From NCBI RefSeq assembly GCF_014287795.1, contig NZ_JACOON010000001.1, forward strand, positions 124,001 to 188,000: a DNA stretch of 64,000 nucleotides, read 5' to 3'. Source of the stretch: Christensenella tenuis. Its GTDB lineage: Bacteria; Bacillota; Clostridia; Christensenellales; Christensenellaceae. The notes under the pieces are model-generated. The model was not told the origin of the DNA and did not search any database. It saw only the letters and a program-made list of their open reading frames with translations. Position numbers and translations under genes: made by a program. Positions 1 to 8,311 of this stretch are shown here, piece after piece (position 1 is the first letter of the stretch; the number at the start of each line of letters is the position of its first letter).

Positions 1-1
1 A

Positions 2-142
2 GTTCGTGTTCTGACGGATGAATTTTTATCAGTCAACACCTTTTATTCCATGATCGATCAATATTGGCAGCAGCTTCCCAAACAGTGCAAACAAAAAGAA
101 TGGGTTTATGATCAAATTACCCGTGCAGTTACAAGAAAATAA
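2..142 (+). CDS. C-terminal end of an unidentified protein (partial)
   Basis: An open frame runs in from the left edge and ends at a TAA at 140-142, giving 46 residues that end in a basic tail (AVTRK). The composition looks like a real protein, with aromatic residues and a mix of charged and polar residues. A strong terminator follows immediately. No family can be recognised from this fragment. The gene is cut by the window edge, so its start and function are unknown. Confidence 0.5.
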   Translation, partial: VRVLTDEFLSVNTFYSMIDQYWQQLPKQCKQKEWVYDQITRAVTRK

Positions 143-188
143 AGAAAAAAGGCAGGAAAGAAAACCTCTTTCCCGCCCTTTTTTCCCT
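143..188. terminator. Bidirectional intrinsic terminator
   Basis: A 10-bp stem (151-160 with 168-177, one mismatch) has a 7-nt loop. It is flanked by an A-run on the left and a T-run on the right, so it can stop the incoming plus-strand gene and the minus-strand aldolase operon. Confidence 0.8.
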
Positions 189-190
189 TC

Positions 191-1039
191 TTATGCTTTC
201 CCGTCTGCGCCGCAAACACGGATACGGGTCTTGACTGCTTCAACAACATACTCCCGCCCAACTTTTCCATATTTTTTTGGATCAAATACATCCGGCGTTT
301 CCGTAAGTACGTGTTTTACACCGTTACTGAAGGCGATACGCAGTTCGGTTGCAAAGTTAACTTTACAAATACCTGCTTTTACGCATTCGATAATGTCCTT
401 GTCAAGCAGCCCTGAGGCGCCGTGAAGTACGAGAGGAACGGAAACAACTTTCCTGATTTCACGCAACCGTTCCACATCCAGTACAGGTGTGCCTGAATAG
501 ATTCCGTGTGCCGTACCAATTGCAACCGCAAGGGAAGAGATCCCTGTACGTTCCGCAAATTCCTTGGCCTCTGCAGGATCGGTATATCCTCCGCTGCCGC
601 CGTCAAGATCGTCTTCCTTACCGCCGACCTTGCCAAGTTCCGCCTCGACAGGGATGTTTTTCGCACACGCCTGTTCTACGACGTTTTTTGTGAGTGTAAT
701 ATTATCTTCAAAACTTTCGTGCGAACCGTCAATCATCACAGAGGTATAGCCTGCACCGAGCGCCGCTATGGCAAGATCATAGCTATCTCCGTGGTCGAGA
801 TGCATGACCACCGGGACCGACGCTTTTTTGGCAAGCGTTTCGACAATGGCATGATACATTTCCACGCTGGCATAACGGATCGTGGAGGGAGTGGTCTGCA
901 GGATGACGGGAGCATTTAATTCTTCCGCGGCCATTACAATGGCTTGCCCCATTTCCATGTTTTCCACATTAAATGCGCCGACGGCATAACCATTTTTCTG
1001 CGCATCCAGTAAAAGTTCTTCTGAAGTTACCAAAGGCAT
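191..1039 (-). CDS. fba: Class II fructose/tagatose-bisphosphate aldolase
   Basis: This is a 282-residue zinc-dependent class II aldolase of the FbaA/GatY/KbaY family. It cleaves a ketohexose 1,6-bisphosphate into dihydroxyacetone phosphate and an aldehyde phosphate. Visible motifs are LDHGD with zinc ligand His83, EAELG (Glu132/134), GTAHG (His178), LHGASG (His206) and a phosphate-binding NFATELR segment. The length matches the GatY/KbaY/IolJ group. It lies 23 bases downstream of a PfkB kinase on the same strand, so kinase and aldolase probably act in sequence on one sugar phosphate. Whether the substrate is fructose, tagatose or another bisphosphate cannot be told from sequence, so the fba symbol is tentative. 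Confidence 0.9.
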   Translation of the reverse strand: MPLVTSEELLLDAQKNGYAVGAFNVENMEMGQAIVMAAEELNAPVILQTTPSTIRYASVEMYHAIVETLAKKASVPVVMHLDHGDSYDLAIAALGAGYTSVMIDGSHESFEDNITLTKNVVEQACAKNIPVEAELGKVGGKEDDLDGGSGGYTDPAEAKEFAERTGISSLAVAIGTAHGIYSGTPVLDVERLREIRKVVSVPLVLHGASGLLDKDIIECVKAGICKVNFATELRIAFSNGVKHVLTETPDVFDPKKYGKVGREYVVEAVKTRIRVCGADGKA

Positions 1040-1062
1040 ATGTTTTTCCTCGTTTCGTATTG

Positions 1063-2013
1063 TTATTTTTTGAATTCAGTCATGGCATTTGACTGTACCA
1101 TTTCCGCAACTGTTTCGGGCGTAATATTTCCTTCCATCGGACCAAAGGCGCAGGTGTTGAGTGCCGCGGCTGCCGAAGCAATTTTTGCGCACTCAAGGAG
1201 GGGACGTCCTTCCAACAGGGAACACAGGAAGCCTGCGCCGAAAGAGTCGCCCGCACCCGTAGGATCGACAGGATCAATCCTGTAAACGCCAAGATCAAAC
1301 GATTCGTCGCGCGAATAAATAGTACAGCCGCGCGAACCGCGCTTTAAGGCGATGATTTCAAGTTTTTTATGGTCGAACATCTTTTCCACGGCAAGGTCAA
1401 GATTCTCTTCCTGCGCCACGAGCTGCAATTCTTCTTCACCGGGAAAAAGCACGGAACAATTTTCGATAATCGGCTGCATAATTTCAGTTGCCCCGCGTCC
1501 ACGAAGCAATTCGGGGCGGATATTCGGATCCAATGAAAGTTTAGCGCCCATTTCAAGACACTGGTCAACCGTTTTCAGGATTTCTTTGGCATATGTAATT
1601 TCATTGCTTACTGCGCTGCCCATCAGGTGAAAAAATTCAGGCCTGCCGTCAGGAATCTTCGCGGGGGCCTTGGTTTTTACCACTGGTCCCAGATGATAGA
1701 TGAATTGGCGTCCACCGTCGCTGAAATTCGTGTTGAACGCGACGGCCGTGGCAAGCTCGTTATCTACCCCGACCAGATCGCAATTGACACCGTGTCCTTC
1801 CAGACGGTCAATTATACACCTGCCGAAATCGTCGGGGCCCACCGTGCTGATGATGCCCGCCGTATGCCCCAGACGTGCTACCGTATCGATAAAAATCGCG
1901 GGTGCACCGCTTGGATAGGGGCCAAGGAATTCGGCTGGATCATAAAAATTTTGGTCGATTTTCGGCCGCATAATCTCTACAAGCATTTCGCCCATGGTCC
2001 ATATTTCAGCCAT
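1063..2013 (-). CDS. PfkB-family carbohydrate kinase
   Basis: This is a 316-residue ribokinase/PfkB-fold sugar kinase, cytoplasmic. The C-terminal signature DPTGAGDSF at about residues 250-258 carries the catalytic Asp256 and the anion hole. The N-terminal substrate region PSGAPAI at 34-40 corresponds to the usual GGAxAN-type motif. The frame is open further upstream, but the start at 2013 is preceded by AGGAGG at a suitable distance and begins where PfkB proteins usually begin. It is the first gene of a two-gene operon with the aldolase, under a good promoter near 2102-2130. The substrate is not evident; a sugar phosphate feeding the aldolase is the natural guess. Confidence 0.88.
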   Translation of the reverse strand: MAEIWTMGEMLVEIMRPKIDQNFYDPAEFLGPYPSGAPAIFIDTVARLGHTAGIISTVGPDDFGRCIIDRLEGHGVNCDLVGVDNELATAVAFNTNFSDGGRQFIYHLGPVVKTKAPAKIPDGRPEFFHLMGSAVSNEITYAKEILKTVDQCLEMGAKLSLDPNIRPELLRGRGATEIMQPIIENCSVLFPGEEELQLVAQEENLDLAVEKMFDHKKLEIIALKRGSRGCTIYSRDESFDLGVYRIDPVDPTGAGDSFGAGFLCSLLEGRPLLECAKIASAAAALNTCAFGPMEGNITPETVAEMVQSNAMTEFKK

Positions 2014-2101
2014 AAAAAAAGTTCCTCCTGTAATTTCATTAACGAAAACAATTTCTCCGAAAGAGAAAGCAGCGGGGAAACCGCTTTCGTTATCTAGTTT
2101 A

Positions 2102-2130
2102 ACAATAATGAAAACCGGGTAAAAAGTCAA
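2102..2130 (-). promoter_or_regulatory. Sigma-A promoter of the pfkB-aldolase operon
   Basis: On the minus strand TTGACT (2130-2125) and TATTGT (2107-2102) are separated by 17 bases. The leader to the kinase start is about 80 bases and contains an imperfect GAAAGC/GCTTTC hairpin. Confidence 0.6.
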
Positions 2131-2333
2131 CGGGAAATGAAAATGGATCTATTTGTTAAATTTTTATTAAAGTGAATAGTAAGGGGTCTTTTTATCTTCA
2201 AAATGGGGTAGAATAGAAAGGGGCAGGGGAAAGAAACACACAGGCCCGGCAGAAAAAGATTTGTCTTGATACTAACATGGAACGGGGGAAGTTTGGGCTT
2301 TTTGTGTTGCCTGGAAAAGCAAGTGAATTTTTT

Positions 2334-3263
2334 ATGAAAAAATTATCGATTATTATTCCGGTCTACTATAACGAAGAAAATTTGCGGGATATGTACGCAG
2401 GCCTGCGGGCAGAGGTACTTAGTGTCCTGCAATGTAAATACGAGGTTGTTATGGTGGATGATGGTTCGGGAGACAGTTCTTATGCCATTATGGAAGAACT
2501 CGCCGCACAGGATAAGCATATTAGCCTGGTGAAACTATCACGCAATTTTGGCGAACATGCGGCGCTTCTGGCGGGGCTCAATATATGTACAGGCGACTGT
2601 GCCGTTAAAAAGTCTGCGGACGCCCAAGAACCCGCAAAATTGGTTCTTGACCTGCTGGAAAAATATGAGGAGGGAAACGATGTAGTTCTGGCCGTTCGTG
2701 AGGACAGGAATGAACCTGCTGCGCAACGTTTTTTCTCAAGATGCTATGCAAATATGATGCGCAGACATGCACTGCCAAATATGCCGGAAGGAGGCTTTGA
2801 CAGCTTCCTGATCGACCGTAAGGTGATTGACGTATTGGTTTCCATGGACGAACTTAACACGTCGCTTATGAGCCAGATTCTATGGAGCGGTTTTAAAACG
2901 GCACAAGTCGGCTATACGCGTCTTGCGCGCACCGCAGGAAAGTCCAGATGGAGTTTTTCCAAAAAAGTAAAGCTTACGGCAGATTCCCTGCTTGGTTTTT
3001 CAACGGCTCCATTGAAAGCAATTTGGATAATAGGCTGTATATCGTTTGCGGTTTCTCTTATATGGCTTGCCTGTTATTTAATTTATAGTTTTGCAGAAGC
3101 TGTGCCGCTTTCCGGGTTTGCGGTGGTCGTTCTCCTGCTGTTCCTTCTATTTGGCATGGTAATGCTTGCCATGGCGGTTTTGGGTGCTTATCTGTGGCGA
3201 ACTTTCGATGCTGCGCGCAATCGGCCGGTCTTTATCATCGAAAGGGTGAAGCGGCATGACTGA
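2334..3263 (+). CDS. GT2 glycosyltransferase, polyprenyl-phosphate type
   Basis: This is a 309-residue membrane glycosyltransferase of the DPM1/GtrB/ArnC type, which moves a sugar from a nucleotide donor to a polyprenyl phosphate on the inner face of the membrane. It has an N-terminal GT-A domain (SIIIPVYYNEENL, then VVMVDDGSGD) and two C-terminal transmembrane helices at about 225-250 and 265-290. The usual DADLQDPP metal motif appears as SADAQEPA, keeping the second Asp; this is a variant, not a clear loss. The frame is open to 2277, but the start at 2334 gives the normal family N-terminus; its ribosome site is weak. It overlaps the next gene by 8 bases, which points to coupled translation. 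Confidence 0.85.
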   Translation: MKKLSIIIPVYYNEENLRDMYAGLRAEVLSVLQCKYEVVMVDDGSGDSSYAIMEELAAQDKHISLVKLSRNFGEHAALLAGLNICTGDCAVKKSADAQEPAKLVLDLLEKYEEGNDVVLAVREDRNEPAAQRFFSRCYANMMRRHALPNMPEGGFDSFLIDRKVIDVLVSMDELNTSLMSQILWSGFKTAQVGYTRLARTAGKSRWSFSKKVKLTADSLLGFSTAPLKAIWIIGCISFAVSLIWLACYLIYSFAEAVPLSGFAVVVLLLFLLFGMVMLAMAVLGAYLWRTFDAARNRPVFIIERVKRHD

Positions 3264-4611
3264 ACTAAAGCCTGCAAAACGTTCCCTGTGGGAAGTTGTC
3301 AAGGGAGAGCATCTGATTTTGTTGGCCCTTGTTTTTGTTTTTTATTATGCATGGAGCCTGCATTTGCCGCCGGGGGTTGCACCGGATGAAACGATGCGCT
3401 GCCAGATCCCTGAATTTATTTATAAAAACGGATATCTGCCCCATGGAGCGGACCCTGTCCTGCGCGATGCGAACTGGGGTATTTCCTATGGATTTGCGCC
3501 TTATTTAGCCCAGTTGATCGGCGTAGGATTTATGCAAATCGCCGGGCTATTCGGGTGGGAGGGATTCGCCCTTCTGATGGCGCTGCGGCTTGTTAATGTG
3601 TTGTGCGCAACGGCAACGGTCTGGATTTCTATTAAAATTGCAAATGAACTTTTCAAGGGCGTGGCACGCTGGCTTTTTGTCATACTGATTGCAGCGCTTC
3701 CGCAGTTTATTTACCTTGCGGCATATGTGAATAACGATTGCTTTGCAATTTTCTCTTCGGCGATTATCCTTTATGCATGGATTATCGGCCTCAAGCAAAA
3801 ATGGCCGATGAAAAGCTGCATGCTGCTTGGAATCGGTATGGGGCTGTGCGCCATGTCGTACTACAATGCATATGGATGGCTTCTGGCAAGCGTTATCCTG
3901 TTTTTTGTTTCCAACCTTGGGATGGATGGTGCAAGATGGAAAGACCGTCATTTTCGTGTGAAAATTTATGTAGTTGCAGCCCTATTTGCGGCTATTGCCG
4001 CATGGTGGTTTATCCGCAGTTATATCATTTATGACGGAGACTTCCTGGGGCTTACTGTCACAGAACATTATAAGGAATTATATGCAATAGACGATTTGAA
4101 ACCATCGCACTATCAAACGGTACAGGAACAGGGGCTTTCCCTTTACAGTATGTTGATTCCGATGGGATGGGCGAAGCTTACCTACTGCAGCGCCATCGGT
4201 GCATTCGGCTCAATGGACGTGTGGCTCCCAGTCTGGATTTACGTGGTATACAGCATACTGTTCCTGGCAGCGCTTATTGGCTGTGTGATACATTTTGCAA
4301 AATTTTTGCGGGAACACGGCAGCGGATATTCGAAGAAATGGCTTGCGGGTTTTTGTATGGCGCTTACTATAGTCATTCCCATTGCCCTTAGCATATATTA
4401 TTCTTATACAAGCGATTATCAGCCACAAGGGAGGTATATTCTTTCCATGCTGCTTTCGTTTATGGCGTTTGTCACAGTAGGCCTTGAGACGCTTGTGCGC
4501 AGGATTTTCCGCAGGAAAGCGGCAGACAAAATCCTGATTGGTTTTATTGTACTGATCGCGGGAATGACAGCCTATATTTTCTTTGGTATCTATCTGCCGC
4601 TTTACCCATAA
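3256..4611 (+). CDS. Polytopic GT-C-like membrane protein (DUF2142-like)
   Basis: This 451-residue protein has about ten hydrophobic helices. After the first helix comes PPGVAPDE, the acidic loop motif expected of GT-C glycosyltransferases that use polyprenyl-phosphate sugars. Near the C-terminus is QGRYIL, as in DUF2142-like proteins. The likely role is transfer of the sugar delivered by the preceding GT2 protein to an acceptor outside the membrane, comparable to ArnT or the YfhO/GtrC class. It overlaps the GT2 gene by 8 bases and is followed 18 bases later by the aminotransferase. The acceptor and exact family are inferred; the membrane topology and motifs are visible. Confidence 0.72.
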   Translation: MTELKPAKRSLWEVVKGEHLILLALVFVFYYAWSLHLPPGVAPDETMRCQIPEFIYKNGYLPHGADPVLRDANWGISYGFAPYLAQLIGVGFMQIAGLFGWEGFALLMALRLVNVLCATATVWISIKIANELFKGVARWLFVILIAALPQFIYLAAYVNNDCFAIFSSAIILYAWIIGLKQKWPMKSCMLLGIGMGLCAMSYYNAYGWLLASVILFFVSNLGMDGARWKDRHFRVKIYVVAALFAAIAAWWFIRSYIIYDGDFLGLTVTEHYKELYAIDDLKPSHYQTVQEQGLSLYSMLIPMGWAKLTYCSAIGAFGSMDVWLPVWIYVVYSILFLAALIGCVIHFAKFLREHGSGYSKKWLAGFCMALTIVIPIALSIYYSYTSDYQPQGRYILSMLLSFMAFVTVGLETLVRRIFRRKAADKILIGFIVLIAGMTAYIFFGIYLPLYP

Positions 4612-4629
4612 TTTTGAAAGGAATTTACA

Positions 4630-5775
4630 ATGATTAGTTTTAATGTTCCGCCCTGCGGACCAAATAGCTTCCGGTATATCAAAGAAACCGTATTCCGGCG
4701 GCATACATGCGGCGACGGGGAGTTTACCCAGCGTTGCAGCCAGTGGCTTAAGCTCAATTGTGAAATCTCTAATGCGTTTCTAACGACCTCGTGTACGCAC
4801 GCTCTTGAGATGGCGGCGATGCTGTGTGGAATCGAAGCAGGCGATGAGGTGATTATGCCGGCTTATACTTTTGTTTCCACGGCAAATGCGTTCGTACTGC
4901 ACGGAGCGAAAGTTGTGTTTGTGGATATACGTCCGGACACTATGAACCTTGACGAAACTTTGATAGAACAGGCGATTACCTCGAGGACAAAGGCGATCAT
5001 TCCTGTGCATTATGCAGGTGTGGCATGCGAAATGGATACAATTATGGATATTGCCGGGCGTTATGGCCTTAAAGTTGTCGAAGACGCTGCCCAGGGCGTA
5101 AAATCTACCTATCATGGAAAAGCGCTTGGAACGCTGGGGGATTTTGGATGTTTCAGTTTCCACGAAACAAAGAATTACAGCATGGGGGAAGGCGGCGCTC
5201 TGCTTTGCCATGGATCGCGTTACACGGAACGCGCAGAGATTATTCGTGAAAAAGGAACCAATCGCAGCAAATTTTTCCGTGGACAGGTCGATAAATATAC
5301 GTGGATGGACTGTGGCTCATCCTATCTGCCGAGTGATATCAACGCCGCTTTCCTTTTGGGGCAGCTTGAGATTGCCGATGTCATCCTGCTGGACCGCATG
5401 AAAAGTTGGCAGCGCTATTATAACGGCCTGCTGCCGTTGGCAAAAGAGGGCTTTATTGAACTTCCGGCAATACCAGAGGGCTGCGAACATAATGCTCACA
5501 TGTTTTATATCAAAACAAAGGACTTGAAAGAGCGTACGAAACTTATTTCTTTTTTGAAAAGCAGATATATCGAGACGGCATTTCATTATATTCCGCTGCA
5601 CAACGCACCAGCGGGAAAGCGTTTTGGAGTATTCGCTGGGGAAGATAGGTACACCACCCGGGAAAGCGAACGGCTGCTGCGTCTTCCAATGTACTATGAA
5701 CTACAGGAAGACGACGTGGACTATGTAATTTCCACTATCAGGGAGTTCTATTATAACCGGGAGATGCCGGTATGA
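4630..5775 (+). CDS. wecE: WecE-like sugar-nucleotide aminotransferase (DegT/DnrJ/EryC1 family)
   Basis: This 381-residue PLP-dependent enzyme closely resembles enterobacterial WecE/RffA, which converts dTDP-4-keto-6-deoxyglucose to dTDP-4-amino-4,6-dideoxygalactose using glutamate. Matching stretches include CGDGEFTQRC, GDEVIMPAYTFVSTANAFVL, PVHYAGVACEMDTIM, EDAAQGV (Asp152 for the PLP ring) and FHETKNYSMGEGG with catalytic Lys181. FFRGQVDKYTW and EDRYTTRESERLLRLP also match. A GGAATT-type ribosome site lies upstream. The stop overlaps the next start as ATGA. No dTDP-sugar synthesis genes are in the window, so the precursor must come from elsewhere. The substrate is inferred by family similarity. 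Confidence 0.9.
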   Translation: MISFNVPPCGPNSFRYIKETVFRRHTCGDGEFTQRCSQWLKLNCEISNAFLTTSCTHALEMAAMLCGIEAGDEVIMPAYTFVSTANAFVLHGAKVVFVDIRPDTMNLDETLIEQAITSRTKAIIPVHYAGVACEMDTIMDIAGRYGLKVVEDAAQGVKSTYHGKALGTLGDFGCFSFHETKNYSMGEGGALLCHGSRYTERAEIIREKGTNRSKFFRGQVDKYTWMDCGSSYLPSDINAAFLLGQLEIADVILLDRMKSWQRYYNGLLPLAKEGFIELPAIPEGCEHNAHMFYIKTKDLKERTKLISFLKSRYIETAFHYIPLHNAPAGKRFGVFAGEDRYTTRESERLLRLPMYYELQEDDVDYVISTIREFYYNREMPV

Positions 5776-6926
5776 AAAAAATTGTCATCATTGGCGCGGG
5801 GGAATTCCAAAATCCATTGATTTTGCGCGCAAAGGAAATGGGATACGAAACGCATGTGTTTGCATGGCAAAACGGGGATATTGGAGAACGGACTGCAGAC
5901 TTTTTCTATCCGGTCAGCATCGTGGAAAAAGAAAAAATTTTTGAATACTGTAAGAAAATTGCACCGGAGGCAATCGTTACCATTGCTTCCGACTTGGCGA
6001 CGCATACGGTAAACTACGTCGCGCAAAGGCTTGGTTTGCCATGTAACAACGAAGTTTGCACGGAGTGTTCCACCAATAAATATCAAATGCGCAGGGCAAT
6101 GAAAAAAGCGGGAGTAGAAACGCCCGGATTTGCATTGTTGGAAACGCCGGAAAGTGTAGAAAATTTAAAAAATATGGCTCTTCCTTTTATTATAAAACCA
6201 ACGGACCGTTCGGGAAGCCGCGGGATTACTGAGGTTTATTCGATGGAACAGGCAAAGGCGGCGGCCCGTGCGGCGATTGAGTATTCATTCGAGAAAAAAG
6301 CGATCGTCGAGGAACTGATTACCGGGCCGGAATATAGCTGTGAATGTATTTCACAGGAAGGAGAGCACCATTTTCTGGCATTTACCAAAAAAGAAACGAC
6401 GGGAACGCCGCACTTTATCGAGACGGGGCATAGTGAGCCTTCCGATATTCCCCAGGAATGGCAGGAAAGTATCAGGAAACAAATTTTTCAGGCGCTGGAT
6501 GCCTTGGAAATCACGACAGGCGCCTCGCATGCGGAATTCAAGCTGCTGCCTGATGGAACGGCGCGCATTATTGAAATTGGTGCGCGCATGGGGGGCGACT
6601 GTATCGGATCCCATTTGGTTCCCCTGTCAACAGGGTACGACTTTCTCGGAATGACGATCAATACGGCGGCAGGCCAGCCAATTGATTTATCGCTTCGTGC
6701 CCACTATGAAGCGGCGGCAGTGCGTTTTTTATTCTCGCCAGAAGATGTGGAACGGATAAAGACGGTTAAGGAACTTTATCCCGGGGGTATTATTGAAGAG
6801 AGCCCCGTCAGATGGAAGAACCTTTCAGGCGCGGCGGACAGTTCAACCCGTGCCGGGTTCTACATTATGGCCGGTTCCGGAAAAGAGATAGAGCAGATGA
6901 TGCGGCTCACAGGAAAGGAAGGATAA
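5772..6926 (+). CDS. ATP-grasp carboxylate-amine ligase
   Basis: This is a 384-residue ATP-grasp enzyme. An N-terminal Rossmann-like preATP domain begins MKKIVIIGAGEFQNP. The ATP-grasp core has PFIIKPTDRSGSRGI at about 137-151, the adenine-side KKAIVEELITGPEYSCE, and a metal-binding end HAEFKLLPDGTARIIEIGARMGGD. A C-terminal beta domain follows. Such ligases join a carboxylate to an amine through an acyl phosphate. Translation is coupled to the WecE-like gene by a 4-base overlap, so the new sugar amine, or a molecule carrying it, is the likely acceptor; the carboxylate (amino acid or other acid) is unknown. The general chemistry is firm, the substrate inferred. Confidence 0.85.
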   Translation: MKKIVIIGAGEFQNPLILRAKEMGYETHVFAWQNGDIGERTADFFYPVSIVEKEKIFEYCKKIAPEAIVTIASDLATHTVNYVAQRLGLPCNNEVCTECSTNKYQMRRAMKKAGVETPGFALLETPESVENLKNMALPFIIKPTDRSGSRGITEVYSMEQAKAAARAAIEYSFEKKAIVEELITGPEYSCECISQEGEHHFLAFTKKETTGTPHFIETGHSEPSDIPQEWQESIRKQIFQALDALEITTGASHAEFKLLPDGTARIIEIGARMGGDCIGSHLVPLSTGYDFLGMTINTAAGQPIDLSLRAHYEAAAVRFLFSPEDVERIKTVKELYPGGIIEESPVRWKNLSGAADSSTRAGFYIMAGSGKEIEQMMRLTGKEG

Positions 6927-6933
6927 AATACCG

Positions 6934-7773
6934 ATGAAAAAGCAATGGATACTGATTACCCTGGTGGTCTTGGCCTGTGCCTTTGTTTTGGCAGGCTGCG
7001 ACAGCAGCGCGGCAATACCGGATGCGGAAACTACGCCAATATCTGAACCGGCGGTTGCCTCGACAGACACGCAAAGTTCTGTGCCGACGGCAACGGTGAA
7101 ACCGGAGGAGAGTGCCGCGCCCACCGTAGACGCAGCTCCTGCCGCGGTGGAAACGGCAGACAGCACGCTGACCGTTAGCGCGACGGAAACAGTGAAAAAA
7201 ATGCCGGATATTGCGTATGTCAGCATCGGCGTGCGCACTACAGGCGTTACGGCACAAGCAGCACAGGAAGAAAATGCACGTATTACGCAAGCGTTTCTTG
7301 GCGCAGTCAAGGCACAGGGGGTTGCGGAGGACGATCTTGAAACACAAAATCTGAATGTATATGAGGATTATGAGAATCCACAGCAGACGGTGGTGGAAAA
7401 TACGTACCGTGTAACGATACGCGACATTGATACGGTAGGAGCGGTCATTGACGCAGCGGTCGCGGCCGGAGCAAACTCTACATATTCGCTTTCCTTTGAC
7501 CTCGCGGACAGGGATTCCATCTACATGGAAGCATTGGCCAAAGCGATGGAAAACGTCGGGAACAAGGCAGCCGCAGTAGCGAAGGCAGGTGGTTATACCA
7601 TTATACGCCCCCAGTCTATTCAGGAGGGCAGTGCAGGATACAGTGCGGAGCCCTATATGACGGCGGAGTCCGCGGCGGTGGATACCGGCGCTGCGGCTGG
7701 TGCGGTTACGCCCATCAGCCCACAGGAAATTGAAGTTTCGGCGACTGTTACGGGAACATATATCATTCAGTAA
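6934..7773 (+). CDS. SIMPL-domain (DUF541) lipoprotein
   Basis: This 279-residue exported protein starts with a lipoprotein signal ending in LAGC (Cys22). A low-complexity Ala/Thr/Pro/Glu spacer runs to about residue 80. A SIMPL/DUF541 domain follows (STLTVSATETVKKMPDIAYVSIGV and the helix AQEENARITQAFLGAVKAQGV). Members such as YggE are periplasmic or surface proteins of poorly known role, sometimes linked to oxidative stress. It starts 7 bases after the ATP-grasp gene and is followed by a terminator, so it is the last gene of the glycosyltransferase operon. Whether it serves the same process is unknown. Confidence 0.82.
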   Translation: MKKQWILITLVVLACAFVLAGCDSSAAIPDAETTPISEPAVASTDTQSSVPTATVKPEESAAPTVDAAPAAVETADSTLTVSATETVKKMPDIAYVSIGVRTTGVTAQAAQEENARITQAFLGAVKAQGVAEDDLETQNLNVYEDYENPQQTVVENTYRVTIRDIDTVGAVIDAAVAAGANSTYSLSFDLADRDSIYMEALAKAMENVGNKAAAVAKAGGYTIIRPQSIQEGSAGYSAEPYMTAESAAVDTGAAAGAVTPISPQEIEVSATVTGTYIIQ

Positions 7774-7781
7774 GAAAAAGG

Positions 7782-7816
7782 GACTCCGCATTTCAAACGT
7801 GCGGAGTCTTTTGTTT
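7782..7816 (+). terminator. Intrinsic terminator after the SIMPL gene
   Basis: A 9-bp perfect stem (7782-7790 with 7800-7808) with a 9-base loop is followed by TTTTGTTT. Confidence 0.88.
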
Positions 7817-7871
7817 GGGCAAAAAACGGATGTTTTGCAGATGGGGAAACGAAGCGGTGAAAACAAAAGGT

Positions 7872-7900
7872 TGCTCCCGGAATAAAAGAGGTCTATAATG
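7872..7900 (+). promoter_or_regulatory. Promoter of lrgAB
   Basis: TTGCTC (7872-7877) and TATAAT (7895-7900) are separated by 17 bases. The leader to lrgA is about 30 bases with AGGAGAGG as ribosome site. Confidence 0.7.
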
Positions 7901-7936
7901 CCATGGGGATAGTTTTAGCGATAGGAGAGGAAGTAA

Positions 7937-8311
7937 ATGAAGAGTTTATTTCAGGTAGGGATTGTGCTCGCGGTTTGCCTTGCAGGCGAACTGGTTTCGG
8001 AGGCGATTCCGGCTGCAATCCCAACGAGTGTCATCAGCATGATCCTCTTGTTCGTTTTGCTGCTTTCAAAATGCGTCAAACCCCGCCATATTGAGCAATT
8101 TAGTGATTTTCTTTTAAAAAATATGGCATTTTTCTTTATTCCGGCGGGCGTTGCCATCATGGAGCAATTCGATCTTCTTAAAAATTATCTTTTTCCGTTT
8201 TTACTAATTTGTTTTATCACAACAATCATTACCTTTTTTGCAACTGCCTATACGGTTAAAGCAGTGATGGCGGCACAGAAAAGGGTGCGGGAGGATAAGC
8301 GCCATGAATGA
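7937..8311 (+). CDS. lrgA: LrgA/CidA family holin-like membrane protein
   Basis: This 124-residue protein has four hydrophobic segments and fits the CidA/LrgA family: it has the conserved run KNMAFFFIPAGVAIME at about 55-70 and a basic C-terminal tail. Family members form oligomeric membrane pores; LrgAB has been tied to control of autolysis and to pyruvate uptake in Bacillota. It overlaps lrgB by 8 bases, so the two are translated together. A strong ribosome site (AGGAGAGG) supports the start. Which of the lrg or cid roles applies here cannot be told from sequence. Confidence 0.88.
   Translation: MKSLFQVGIVLAVCLAGELVSEAIPAAIPTSVISMILLFVLLLSKCVKPRHIEQFSDFLLKNMAFFFIPAGVAIMEQFDLLKNYLFPFLLICFITTIITFFATAYTVKAVMAAQKRVREDKRHE

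Noticed and set aside
6907..7866. 319-codon minus-strand frame opposite the SIMPL gene
   Set aside because: Cys/Arg-rich translation with no family likeness; it is the complement of a real lipoprotein gene and runs across its terminator.
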